This document shows positions 9,059 through 18,302 of a stretch of 64,000 bases of DNA, piece after piece. Below the pieces are notes generated by a model that saw only the letters and a list, made by a program, of their open reading frames with translations, was not told the origin of the DNA and made no database searches. The first letter of the stretch is position 1. Each line of letters begins with the position of its first letter. This DNA is from Anabaena sp. UHCC 0187 (GTDB taxonomy: Bacteria > Cyanobacteriota > Cyanobacteriia > Cyanobacteriales > Nostocaceae): NCBI RefSeq assembly GCF_009712035.1, contig NZ_VILB01000002.1, forward strand, positions 93,551 to 157,550, in the 5' to 3' direction. Made by a program: the position numbers and the translations under genes.

Positions 9059-9751
9059 ATGAAAATTTTATTAGTTGATGATGAAGTCGAACTAACGGAC
9101 CCTTTGAGTCGTCTATTAACCCGTGAAGGTTACAATGTTGATGCTACTTATGATGGAACAAGTGGCAGCAATTTGGCAGAAATAGGCAGTTATGATTTAC
9201 TAATTTTAGATTGGATGTTACCGGGAAAAACGGGGTTAGAGATTTGTCAGGAATTACGCCGTCAAGGTAAAACAACTCCTGTACTATTTCTGACAGCAAA
9301 AGATACCCTCGATGACCGAGTACAAGGCTTAGACGCTGGTGCTGATGATTATTTAGTCAAACCTTTTGAATTGCGGGAATTACTGGCAAGAGTCCGGGCT
9401 TTGTTGCGTCGTGCTGGTACAGAATCCTATCCTAGTACCACAGGAAAGTTAGTTGTAGCTGATTTGGAACTTGATCTAGAAAATCAAATAGCTTATCGTC
9501 ATGGGAGAATTATTGAACTGTCTCAAAAAGAAAGTCAGTTGTTACAATACTTCATGGAAAATACCGGACAATTACTGACTCATGCTCAAATTTTGCAGCA
9601 TCTATGGCACAATGAGGAACAACCTAATAGTAATGTTATTGCGGCTTTAATTCGTCTGTTGCGTCGTAAGGTGGAAGTAGGAGGTGAAACGCCAATGATT
9701 CACACTGTTTATGGTAAAGGTTATCGTTTTGGATCTGCTGTAATTGAATAA
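9059..9751 (+). CDS. OmpR-family response regulator
   Basis: The ATG at 9059 is preferred over an in-frame ATG at 9005 because it follows an AGGA sequence and begins exactly at the receiver domain (MKILLVDDE). The 230-residue product has a receiver with Asp51 as phospho-acceptor (LLILDWMLPG), Thr79 and Lys101 (VKPF), then a winged-helix DNA-binding domain (about 130-227, ending HTVYGKGYRFG). It resembles regulators annotated as RppA in cyanobacteria, but I do not assign that name. The hybrid kinase gene starts 92 nt downstream and may be a partner. Confidence 0.92.
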   Translation: MKILLVDDEVELTDPLSRLLTREGYNVDATYDGTSGSNLAEIGSYDLLILDWMLPGKTGLEICQELRRQGKTTPVLFLTAKDTLDDRVQGLDAGADDYLVKPFELRELLARVRALLRRAGTESYPSTTGKLVVADLELDLENQIAYRHGRIIELSQKESQLLQYFMENTGQLLTHAQILQHLWHNEEQPNSNVIAALIRLLRRKVEVGGETPMIHTVYGKGYRFGSAVIE

Positions 9752-9843
9752 ATTTATCATGCTATTTTTCATGGATTTAGTTCAATTTATTAAGTCAATA
9801 CCAATCTTAAATAAAACTTTTTATTCAATAGGAATCAAATAAT

Positions 9844-12800
9844 ATGCGATTTTTTACTAATTTATTAAAGTTACCAGAAGTAGCTCTCAAGCCAAAACAA
9901 ATTTTATTACTTGCATTGTTAATCATTGCTGGCTATCTTGGTAACTACTTTAAACTGACACTCTTTTTTGGAGTTGATTTTTTATTTGGTAGTATAGCCG
10001 TTTTAATTGTAGTAGCTATTTATGGAACTTTTTGGGGAACAATAGCTTCCATCATCAGTAGCACTCATACATACGTATTATGGGGACATCCTTATGCAAT
10101 GATTATTTTCACTTGTGAAGCAATATTTATAGGATTATTTATCCGGAAAAAGACCCAGAATTTACTTTTACTAGATGGAATTTATTGGCTGACATTAGGT
10201 ATACCTCTGGTTGCTATATTTTATGGTGGAGTCATAAAAGTAAGTTTAATAGGAACATTATTAATTCTTCTTAAACAATCTGTAAATGCCTTATTTAATG
10301 CCATGATTTGTAGCTTATTAATTAATTATTTACCGATAGAAAGATGGTTAAAAGGTAATAAAAACAAGCATAAAATTTCTTGGGAACAATCGCTTTTTAA
10401 TATATTGATTGCTTTTGTATTTTTTCCAGTTATGGCAATTAATATGCACAATGCCATAAGTTCTAGTGAAAGTATTGAGAAAGCAGTAGTTAAAGATATA
10501 AATTTTCTATCATTAGCGTTTAAAGATAATATTGAATCTTGGTACGATAGTAATATAAATATCTTAAACAAAATTGTTAATAATTCAGACTTAGCGGATA
10601 AAAAATTAGTTATTAAATCCCAAGAAAATTTAGATAATATTCAAAAATTGTTTCCACGATTTAATAAAATTTATATTGTTAATAATGAAGGAGAAATTAT
10701 GGCGGCATCTCCAAATAAACTACAATCATATATAAATATTAGTCAAAGACTTGATTTTGAGAAATTAAAAACATATCAATCTTCTATTATTACTAATATA
10801 GTAAATATATCTGGAAATAATGAAGTTCTTAATTTAGGTATAGCAATAGTTAAAAACAATCAATTTTTGGGTGCTATCTTTGGCGAAATTAATATAGAAG
10901 AATTAAGCGAACTAGTTAAAAATACAAAAATAGATCAACCTTTTTATCTGACTATTATAGATGAAAATGACCGCGTAATTGCCACTAATTTAGAAAATAT
11001 AAAATTACTAGAAAAATTTACACTTTATAATCATAAAGTCAGCCGCAAAATTAATAATAATGTTGTTCATTTGCTCTCAGACTCACCTAATATACCAGCT
11101 ATAGTAAAATGGGAAAAATCTTTTTATGCACAAACTATTGCTTTAAATAATACTGTTGCCCTCAAACTAGTTATCCAAATACCCACAAAGCCTCAAATAG
11201 ATTATATTCGCAAAATATACATCCAAAATCTAGGAATTATGTTATTTACTGCCATCATGGCTTTAATAACTGCTATATTGCTTAGTAACAAATTAGTACA
11301 ACCTGTGTTGAAGCTAACTCAAGTTACTACTGATTTACCTCAGAAGATTATGGCAGAAGAAGAGATTATTATTGATAATAGTATCATTGCGGAGATAGAC
11401 TATCTAACTGGAAATTTTAAATCAATGATCTTGGCACTAAATGAGATGTTTCAAGAAATAAAAAGTGCTAAAAATACTCTTGAAGAACGGGTAGAAAACC
11501 GGACTCAACAATTATTAATTACTAACCAAGAACTGGAATCAGAAATTATTAACAGACAAAAAGTAGAAGCTATATTAAGGGATAGAGAGGAACGCTATGA
11601 ATTAGCAATTTCTGGAACAAATGATGGTATTTGGGACTGGAATATAATAACTAATCAAATTTATTATTCACCCACTTGGATGAGAATTATTGGTTATGAA
11701 AATGAACCACTACCTCAGCTTTTCTCAACATGGGCAGATAATGTGCATCCAGATGAACTAGAAATAGCACTCTCCGATATCAATAATCATCTAGAAGGCA
11801 AAACAGATGTTTACCAAAATAATCATCGGATTAAACATTGCAATGGTAATTATATTTGGATAGCAGCAAAAGGAAAATGTATTTGTGATGAACAAGGTAA
11901 ACCCTATCGTTTGGTAGGCATAATTACAGATATTACAGATAAAAAAATAGCCGAAGAAGAACTCAAGTTTGCGAAAGAAGAAGCGGAAATTGCTAACCAG
12001 AGTAAAAGCCAATTTTTAGCAACCATGAGTCACGAAATTCGCACTCCCATGAATGCAGTAATTGGCATGACAGGACTATTACTTGATACCCAATTAACAT
12101 CACAACAACAAGAGTTTGTAGAAATTGTTCGTAATAGTGGTGATGCCATGTTAACACTGATTAATGATATTTTAGACTTCTCTAAAATTGAGTCTGGTAA
12201 GTTAGACATAGAAGAACAAACTTTTAATTTAAGAAGTTGTATTGAAGAATCTTTGGATTTGGTTGCTCCTAAAGCTAGTGAAAAAAACTTAGAACTTGCT
12301 TATATAATGGATGCAGAAACCTATGAATTAATTAGTGGTGATGTTGCCAGACTTCGGCAAATTTTAGTTAATTTACTGAGTAATGCAATTAAATTTACTA
12401 AATCTGGTGAAGTGGTACTTTCATTAACTAGCAAATTAAAAGATCAATCAAATTCTGAACTGCATGAAATTATATTTACTGTTAAAGATACTGGCATAGG
12501 CATTCCTGAAGATAGAATGGGTAGACTATTTAAGCCATTTAGTCAAGTTGACGCTTCTACCACTCGTCAGTATGGTGGTACAGGCTTAGGTTTGGTAATT
12601 AGTCAAAGACTAGTAGAAATGATGGGTGGGCAAATTACAGTTGAAAGTAAAATTGGTGAAGGATCTAGTTTTTCCTTTAGTATCTTTACCCCTTATGTGA
12701 GTAAATCGGAGCTTATCCATGATGAAAATCAACGACAATTGTTAGCTAATAAACGCTTATTAATTGTTGATGATAATGTTACAAATCGCCAATCTTTAAT

Positions 12801-13974
12801 GTTACAAATTCAGTCTTTTGGTATGATTCCAACTGTTGCACCATCAGCAAGAGAAGCTCTGGCTTATTTACAACACCAAAAATTTGATCTTGCTATTTTA
12901 GATATGGAAATTTTAGATATGGAAATGCCAGAAATGGATGGTTTAACTCTAGGAAAGGAAATTCGTAAACTTCCTAATTGTCATCTGTTGCCTTTAATTA
13001 TGTTAACTTCAATTGGGACTAATCAGATAGATGATAAGTCCAAAGTTGGAAATATTAACTTTGCAGCCTATCTCAATAAGCCTATTAAAAAATCCTATCT
13101 TGCTAATATCTTAATTAAAATTTTTAGTAATGACATGATTCCTAAAGAGCATAATTTATCATCAACATCATCACAATTTAATTCTCACCTCGCAGAGCAA
13201 TTACCATTAAAAATTCTTTTGGCAGAAGATAATGTAGTTAATCAGAAAGTAGCTGTGAATATTTTACAACGTCTTGGCTATCGTCCTGATGTAGCAGCTA
13301 ATGGTTTAGAAGTATTAATAGCTTTGCGAAGACAACATTATGATGTCGTCCTTATGGATATCCAAATGCCAGAAATGGATGGATTAACTGCGACTCAGAA
13401 AATATGCGAGGAATGGCCATTATCTTCTCGTCCTTGGATTATTGCCATGACTGCTAATGCAATGCAAGGAGATCGAGAAAAATGTTTAGAAATAGGCATG
13501 AATGACTACACAACGAAACCAATTCGATTGGAAGATTTAACACGAGCTTTAAGTAATTGTCAGAAACCCAATTTAATTAGTCATCAAATGCCTGAATCTT
13601 TAACTAAAAATGTGCATAATCTTTTAGATACAGAAACTTTAAAAGAATTAAAAGAAAGTATTTGCGATAATAACATTACAGAATTTGTGATATTAATTGA
13701 TTCTTATTTAGAAGATTCACCTCAACGTTTGCAAGCTTTAAGTCAGGCAATTGCTGAAGATAATGCCAAAAATCTGAGATTAGAAGCGCATACACTTAAA
13801 TCTAGTAGTGCTATTTTTGGAGCAAAAGAGTTCTCTAAACTTTGCAAAAAATTAGAAGATTTAGGACGTGATGGTAATACAGCAGATGCAGTTTTATTAT
13901 TACCGCAATTAATCAAAGAATACCAGGAAGTAGAGGCCGCTTTACAATTAGAACGTCAGGCAAATACTTTATAG
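9844..13974 (+). CDS. Large hybrid sensor histidine kinase (membrane sensor-HAMP-PAS-HK-REC-REC-HPt)
   Basis: This 1376-residue phosphorelay protein starts with about six hydrophobic helices (roughly 18-205), then an extracytoplasmic sensor region (about 205-460), one more helix (about 465-490), a HAMP-like and coiled-coil stretch, and a PAS domain (about 585-705). The kinase core has His730 in MSHEIRTPMNAVIGM and ATP-binding boxes NLLSNAIKF and GTGLGLVI. Two receivers follow: REC1 (from RLLIVDDN) and REC2 (Asp1172 in VLMDIQMPEMDG). An HPt domain carries His1316 in EAHTLKSSS. REC1 has a five-residue duplication at its phospho-acceptor strand. Codon use is AT-rich in the sensor part. The signal is unknown; the adjacent regulator may be a target. 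Confidence 0.93.
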   Translation: MRFFTNLLKLPEVALKPKQILLLALLIIAGYLGNYFKLTLFFGVDFLFGSIAVLIVVAIYGTFWGTIASIISSTHTYVLWGHPYAMIIFTCEAIFIGLFIRKKTQNLLLLDGIYWLTLGIPLVAIFYGGVIKVSLIGTLLILLKQSVNALFNAMICSLLINYLPIERWLKGNKNKHKISWEQSLFNILIAFVFFPVMAINMHNAISSSESIEKAVVKDINFLSLAFKDNIESWYDSNINILNKIVNNSDLADKKLVIKSQENLDNIQKLFPRFNKIYIVNNEGEIMAASPNKLQSYINISQRLDFEKLKTYQSSIITNIVNISGNNEVLNLGIAIVKNNQFLGAIFGEINIEELSELVKNTKIDQPFYLTIIDENDRVIATNLENIKLLEKFTLYNHKVSRKINNNVVHLLSDSPNIPAIVKWEKSFYAQTIALNNTVALKLVIQIPTKPQIDYIRKIYIQNLGIMLFTAIMALITAILLSNKLVQPVLKLTQVTTDLPQKIMAEEEIIIDNSIIAEIDYLTGNFKSMILALNEMFQEIKSAKNTLEERVENRTQQLLITNQELESEIINRQKVEAILRDREERYELAISGTNDGIWDWNIITNQIYYSPTWMRIIGYENEPLPQLFSTWADNVHPDELEIALSDINNHLEGKTDVYQNNHRIKHCNGNYIWIAAKGKCICDEQGKPYRLVGIITDITDKKIAEEELKFAKEEAEIANQSKSQFLATMSHEIRTPMNAVIGMTGLLLDTQLTSQQQEFVEIVRNSGDAMLTLINDILDFSKIESGKLDIEEQTFNLRSCIEESLDLVAPKASEKNLELAYIMDAETYELISGDVARLRQILVNLLSNAIKFTKSGEVVLSLTSKLKDQSNSELHEIIFTVKDTGIGIPEDRMGRLFKPFSQVDASTTRQYGGTGLGLVISQRLVEMMGGQITVESKIGEGSSFSFSIFTPYVSKSELIHDENQRQLLANKRLLIVDDNVTNRQSLMLQIQSFGMIPTVAPSAREALAYLQHQKFDLAILDMEILDMEMPEMDGLTLGKEIRKLPNCHLLPLIMLTSIGTNQIDDKSKVGNINFAAYLNKPIKKSYLANILIKIFSNDMIPKEHNLSSTSSQFNSHLAEQLPLKILLAEDNVVNQKVAVNILQRLGYRPDVAANGLEVLIALRRQHYDVVLMDIQMPEMDGLTATQKICEEWPLSSRPWIIAMTANAMQGDREKCLEIGMNDYTTKPIRLEDLTRALSNCQKPNLISHQMPESLTKNVHNLLDTETLKELKESICDNNITEFVILIDSYLEDSPQRLQALSQAIAEDNAKNLRLEAHTLKSSSAIFGAKEFSKLCKKLEDLGRDGNTADAVLLLPQLIKEYQEVEAALQLERQANTL
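12895..12924 (+). repeat. Exact 15-bp tandem duplication inside the hybrid kinase receiver 1
   Basis: The 15-mer ATTTTAGATATGGAA occurs twice in direct succession. It is in frame and encodes ILDME twice (residues 1018-1022 and 1023-1027) just before MPEMDG, so the receiver has two candidate phospho-acceptor aspartates, Asp1020 and Asp1025. Confidence 0.95.
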
Positions 13975-14046
13975 AAGGAGTCACCGAGTCAGGACAAAGA
14001 AGGAAGAAGGAAGAAAAAATTACCAATTATGAAATTACCAATTACC

Positions 14047-14460
14047 CTATCCAGAAATGTGAACTACTAACTCTCTTATATTCTTCTGTTGACGATGTTC
14101 CCAAACATAGATTCCTTGCCATGTTCCTAATACCAAATGACCACGATTAATGGGAATTTGTTCGGAAGTGTGGGTTAAAACTGTGCGAATATGTCCTGGC
14201 ATATCATCAGGGCCTTCAGCATCATGAACATAATAGTTTCCTTCTGGTACTATTTTTGCCATGAAATTAGCTAAATCAACTAATACATCAGGATCAGCAT
14301 TTTCTTGAATTACTAAACTAGCTGAAGTGTGACGTAAAAATAAACTACAAAGCCCAGTTTCTATGCCAGATTCGGCAACAATAGCTTCAATTTTAGCGGT
14401 GATATTGTGAAAAGATTTCCCATTTGTGGAAACTCTTAATAATTTCTGGTAGTGTGTCAT
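14047..14460 (-). CDS. YjbQ-family protein (UPF0047)
   Basis: The 137-residue protein has the family pattern: GLCSLFLRHTSASLVIQENADPDV, the His/Asp-rich YYVHDAEGPDDMPGHIRT, and the C-terminal LGTWQGIYVWEHR. YjbQ proteins are small beta-sheet proteins, with weak thiamine-phosphate-synthase activity reported for some; the true role is unclear. It is 7 nt downstream of the glycosyltransferase gene on the same strand, so the two are very probably co-transcribed. Confidence 0.92.
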   Translation of the reverse strand: MTHYQKLLRVSTNGKSFHNITAKIEAIVAESGIETGLCSLFLRHTSASLVIQENADPDVLVDLANFMAKIVPEGNYYVHDAEGPDDMPGHIRTVLTHTSEQIPINRGHLVLGTWQGIYVWEHRQQKNIRELVVHISG

Positions 14461-14467
14461 GGCTAGT

Positions 14468-15553
14468 TTATCTATTCTGCTCTAAATAATCTATCACAGC
14501 TTTGGCTATTGTTTCATTGCCATTTTTATCTATGGCTTTAGTTTGCTTTGGTGGTTGGGGTGACTGATAAAGAAAATCCCAATCTCCTTGAAAAAATTCT
14601 GGTACTGTGAGAATTTGATGATGATTGTAATTAGTAATTCCGGCCAACATAAAAGCTGCTTCGGCAAAATCATCACGGGGGATAGTTACTACTGGTACTT
14701 CTAAACGGGTGGCTTCTGAAAAAGTCCCATATCCAGGTTTAGAAATAATTCTCCCACAAATCGGCATAAAATCTACAGGACGATATTGACGATTTGTAAC
14801 TTTAATTAAGTTAGGTAAATCTGGGGCTGAAGAATCAAAAGTAATAAATTGCCAGTCGGGAAATTTGCTAATATTAGCATAAGGAATTTCTTGCAAACCT
14901 AAACCCCCAAATGTTAGTAAAATTGTTTGTTCTGGGGGTGTATTTATTCCCCAATTTGCGCGTAATTCATCAATAGCAAAATGGGGAGAACCACCAGTTA
15001 AACCGACATCGGTAATATGAGTAAAAGCTGACATTGGTTCATGGAAAGGGAGACGAAATAAACGGTCACATTTTCCATACCAATCACTAATCCAATCAGC
15101 AATTTCCAGAAATTCTTCTCCCCAATCTCGATAAATAAAATCCCAACCAAAATTACTGATCATGCAGCAGGGAATATTCGTAACTTGAGCCAATCCAGCC
15201 GCAAGAAAGGGAATATCTGCCAAAATTAAATTCACACGATTTTGACGAATGAAATTAACTTCTGAAGCAATTAAGGATTTGTGATTTTTTTTAATTTCTC
15301 GCAGTTTTTCCAAAGTTGCTGGTTTATCCATTGTCAAACTATCAGCTTGAATTACACCTAAATCAAACGCCCGTGGACGCAAAATAAAATCACCTTCTAT
15401 ATAAGATTCTAGCAACCAGCGAGGTGCAGTAGTAACTAAAATTAATAACGCTTCGGGGCATAATTTTTGAATGGTATTAGCTATAGAAGCTGTGCGGGTT
15501 GCATGACCAAAACCGTGATTGGTAATTGCTATATATATAATTGGTCTTTCCAT
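14468..15553 (-). CDS. GT-B fold glycosyltransferase (MurG/family 28-like)
   Basis: This 361-residue protein starts IIYIAITNHGFGHATRT, the N-terminal Rossmann strand and glycine loop typical of MGT/MurG-like GT-B transferases. It has the donor-domain features LLTFGGLGL and SKPGYGTFSEATRLEVPVVTIPR, the latter corresponding to the nucleotide-sugar binding motif. No signal peptide or membrane helix is seen, so it is probably cytosolic or membrane-associated. The sugar donor and acceptor cannot be told. It is followed by the YjbQ gene after 7 nt. Its start is 139 nt downstream of the aminotransferase stop, across a repeat. Confidence 0.82.
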   Translation of the reverse strand: MERPIIYIAITNHGFGHATRTASIANTIQKLCPEALLILVTTAPRWLLESYIEGDFILRPRAFDLGVIQADSLTMDKPATLEKLREIKKNHKSLIASEVNFIRQNRVNLILADIPFLAAGLAQVTNIPCCMISNFGWDFIYRDWGEEFLEIADWISDWYGKCDRLFRLPFHEPMSAFTHITDVGLTGGSPHFAIDELRANWGINTPPEQTILLTFGGLGLQEIPYANISKFPDWQFITFDSSAPDLPNLIKVTNRQYRPVDFMPICGRIISKPGYGTFSEATRLEVPVVTIPRDDFAEAAFMLAGITNYNHHQILTVPEFFQGDWDFLYQSPQPPKQTKAIDKNGNETIAKAVIDYLEQNR

Positions 15554-15587
15554 GATTTCAAAAGAAAAAGATTAAAAAGAATTTGCG

Positions 15588-15714
15588 TAGGTTGGGTTAA
15601 AGTAAGGAAACCCAACATTAAAAATCATTGGTTTTGTTGGGTTTCCCAAAGCCATTACTCCGCGTTCACGCAGTGTCCCGCAGGGATAGGTTCACGTTCC
15701 ACAGCCCAACCAAC
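15588..15714. repeat. Dispersed palindromic repeat, TAGGTTGGGTT family
   Basis: The segment starts TAGGTTGGGTTA, contains AACCCAACA followed by TGTTGGGTTTCC, and ends with AGCCCAACCAA. Similar elements occur at 18083-18278, 25211-25245 and 49816-49892. This copy also contains an extra palindrome-rich insert (15656-15690). The last residues of the adjacent aminotransferase are encoded inside the element. Confidence 0.75.
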
Positions 15715-16858
15715 TTGATATTGCTGTGATTAATTGGTCAATTTCTGATGCCAAAGTTAGATAATGAACACTCACACGAATGCAATTAGGATTAGCAATT
15801 GTTCGGGTTAAAATATTTTGTGATTCTAGAGATTGCACCAATTTAAAACTCGGCTGATTCGTTAATTGAAAAGAAACTAATCCACTTTCTGGAGGTGAAT
15901 TCTTTAAACATTTAACATCAGGTAAAGAGGTTAACTTTTGCCAAAGATAATTACTATTTTGGCAAATTTGCTCATATCTTTCCTCTGCTGTTCCCCACTG
16001 TTCATGAATTGTAATTGCTGTCTTTAAACCCACATATAATGAAGTTGGTAAAGTAGATACTTCATATCTGCGTCCATCTGGTTGCCAACCCGTCGGTTGG
16101 GCTTGACTATTAGTAATTATCCCACTCAAGCCAATAAAAGTTGGATGCAAATTTTCTCTCGTTTCGGGACGCACATATAAACCACCCACACCCGCAGGAC
16201 CGCATAACCATTTGTGACCAGTAAAGGCATAAAAATCTACACCCAACGCTGTTAAATCCAAAGGAAGAACACCTACTGATTGAGCCGCATCTATCAATAA
16301 CAGAGAATTATTGCTCTTGCATACTTCGACAATTTTATCAATAGGTAAAACTTGACCAGTATTCCACAAAACATGACTTAAAACTACTAAGCGGGTTTTG
16401 GGACGAAGATTTTCAGCAATAATACTGAGAGGATCTCCCTCATTTAAAGTAGCCATTAAGGGACAGGTGGTAACTTCTATCGCAAATCTGCGGGCAATTT
16501 CCTGCGCTGTAGCAATGACTCCAGGGTGTTCACAGTCGGAAAGCAGTAGATGATCCCCAGGTTGCCAATCAATCCCCCACATCGCAATGTTACAACCTAC
16601 CGTGACATTACCAGTGAGAGTAATTGTGTCACTTGGCACATTCAATGTAGATGCAATGGCTTCTCGACTAGCTTGTATTTGCGGTGAAATCCAACTATAG
16701 GCCTCACTCCCAAAAGGGCCTATATTTTGAATATGTGCCTGAGATTGGCTAATAGCATCCATAGCCCCTTGGGGCATTGTTCCCTGGCCTCCGTAGTTAA
16801 AATAAACCTTATTACTTAAAGCGGGAAATTGTGCGCGATGGTGATGTAAGTTATTCAT
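15692..16858 (-). CDS. Class V aminotransferase / cysteine desulfurase-like protein
   Basis: The preferred start is the ATG at 16858 (MNNLHHHRAQFPAL); an upstream in-frame TTG would add 18 poorly supported residues. The 388-residue PLP enzyme has LLLIDAAQSVGVLPLDL (PLP-binding Asp) and the Schiff-base lysine in FTGHKWLCGPAGVGGLYVR. It could be a cysteine desulfurase or an isopenicillin-N-epimerase-like enzyme. The C-terminus, ending LGCGT, is read from a dispersed repeat, so it may have been changed by repeat insertion. The gene diverges from the DppC-type permease gene. Confidence 0.85.
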   Translation of the reverse strand: MNNLHHHRAQFPALSNKVYFNYGGQGTMPQGAMDAISQSQAHIQNIGPFGSEAYSWISPQIQASREAIASTLNVPSDTITLTGNVTVGCNIAMWGIDWQPGDHLLLSDCEHPGVIATAQEIARRFAIEVTTCPLMATLNEGDPLSIIAENLRPKTRLVVLSHVLWNTGQVLPIDKIVEVCKSNNSLLLIDAAQSVGVLPLDLTALGVDFYAFTGHKWLCGPAGVGGLYVRPETRENLHPTFIGLSGIITNSQAQPTGWQPDGRRYEVSTLPTSLYVGLKTAITIHEQWGTAEERYEQICQNSNYLWQKLTSLPDVKCLKNSPPESGLVSFQLTNQPSFKLVQSLESQNILTRTIANPNCIRVSVHYLTLASEIDQLITAISSWLGCGT

Positions 16859-16943
16859 AAAATGGGGTTGCGGTTTTTTATCTAATTTATTGATATATAC
16901 TTTTATCAACAATTAATCAACATTAACTTTTACATCAAAAACT

Positions 16944-18059
16944 ATGAATTGGTGGCAACGACTCAACAAAAACCCTTTAGCACGAACTGGGGCAATTATC
17001 CTCTTATGTTTCTATTTAGCAGTAATTGGTGCTGATTTCATCGCTCCTTATAACCCTTATGATTCACAAGCTAATGGTTCACTACTCCCACCCACTCAGA
17101 TTCATTGGGTGTCTCAATCAGGGCAGTTTATTGGACCCCACGTATATCCTACAACACAAGGCGATACTAACTTAGAAACTGGGGAAAGAAAAATAATTAT
17201 AGACCAGACAAAGCCTTCACCATTAAGGTTATTTGTTGCTGGCCCGAAATATCAATTATTCAATTTGAGTATCTCCTTACCTCCAAAATGGCAGGAAGTC
17301 ACAATTCTTCCTGGTATTTCCTTAAATTGGCATTTGTTTGGCGTGATTGGTGATGCAAAATTTAATATTTTGGGAACAGATGAACAAGGACGCGACCAAT
17401 TTAGTCGGCTGTTGCATGGTGGTCGAATTAGTATGTTTATTGGCATTTTTGGGATTATCATCACCTATCCTTTAGCATTACTAATTGGTGGTATTTCCGG
17501 CTATTTTGGTGGTTTAATTGATAGTATTATTATGCGTTTAGCGGAAGTATTGATGACATTTCCCAGTATTTATTTATTAGTAGCACTATCAGGGATTTTG
17601 AGTCCAAAATTAACCAGCACTCAGCGATTTTTATTAATTATTGTCATCACTTCCGTAATTAGTTGGGCAGGTTTAGCGAGGATCATTCGCGGACAAGTAT
17701 TATCAATCAAAGAACTCGAATTTGTGCAAGCAGCAAAGGTAATGGGTGGTAATCCCATTTATATTATTGTTCGTCATGTTTTACCACAAACTGCAACTTA
17801 CATCATTATTTCTGCTACGTTAACAATTCCTAGTTTTATTGGTGCAGAAGCCGTATTAAGTCTGATTGGTTTAGGGATTCAACAACCAGATCCTTCTTGG
17901 GGAAATATGCTTTCTTTAGCGAGTAATGCTTCTATTTTAGTATTACAACCTTGGCTAATTTTACCACCAGCAATTCTGATTATTATTACAGTTTTGTCGT
18001 TCAATGTCTTAGGTGATGGTTTGAGAGATGCTCTTGATCCACGTAGTTTGGAAAGGTAA
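16944..18059 (+). CDS. Peptide/nickel-type ABC transporter permease (DppC/OppC family)
   Basis: The 371-residue inner-membrane permease has an N-terminal helix (ARTGAIILLCFYLAVIGADFIAP), a long periplasmic insert (about 40-140), and the permease core (FGIIITYPLALLIGGISGYFGG) with the EAA-type coupling loop ELEFVQAAKVMGG...HVLPQ. It ends DGLRDALDPRS, typical of DppC. It would pair with the DppB-type permease encoded on the opposite strand at 18283-19308. The two genes converge across a tandem repeat rather than lying in one operon, and no ATPase gene is seen in the window. Confidence 0.9.
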   Translation: MNWWQRLNKNPLARTGAIILLCFYLAVIGADFIAPYNPYDSQANGSLLPPTQIHWVSQSGQFIGPHVYPTTQGDTNLETGERKIIIDQTKPSPLRLFVAGPKYQLFNLSISLPPKWQEVTILPGISLNWHLFGVIGDAKFNILGTDEQGRDQFSRLLHGGRISMFIGIFGIIITYPLALLIGGISGYFGGLIDSIIMRLAEVLMTFPSIYLLVALSGILSPKLTSTQRFLLIIVITSVISWAGLARIIRGQVLSIKELEFVQAAKVMGGNPIYIIVRHVLPQTATYIIISATLTIPSFIGAEAVLSLIGLGIQQPDPSWGNMLSLASNASILVLQPWLILPPAILIIITVLSFNVLGDGLRDALDPRSLER

Positions 18060-18090
18060 TAATATCCAAATTATAATTATTAGTAGGTTG

Positions 18091-18302
18091 GGTTAAGCGA
18101 CAGCGCAACCCAACAACAGCTTTAATAATTAGGGTTAATAATGTTGGGTTTCCTTGGGTCAACTCAACCTACATAACTAATATCTAATTCTCCGATGGTT
18201 AAGCGACAGCGCAACCCAACAGAAGCTTTAATAATTAGGGTTAATAATGTTGGGTTTCCTTGGGTCAACCCAACCTACATAACTAATATCTAATTCTCGG
18301 AT
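18091..18302. repeat. 106-bp tandem duplication carrying a TAGGTTGGGTT palindrome and the end of the dppB-like gene
   Basis: Units 18091-18196 and 18197-18302 align over 106 bases with about four differences. Each unit starts GGTTAAGCGACAGCGCAACC, includes TGTTGGGTTTCCTTGGGTCA and ends in sequence matching the last codons and stop of the permease gene read on the minus strand. Copy 2 contains the real gene end; copy 1 is a displaced duplicate. Confidence 0.9.
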
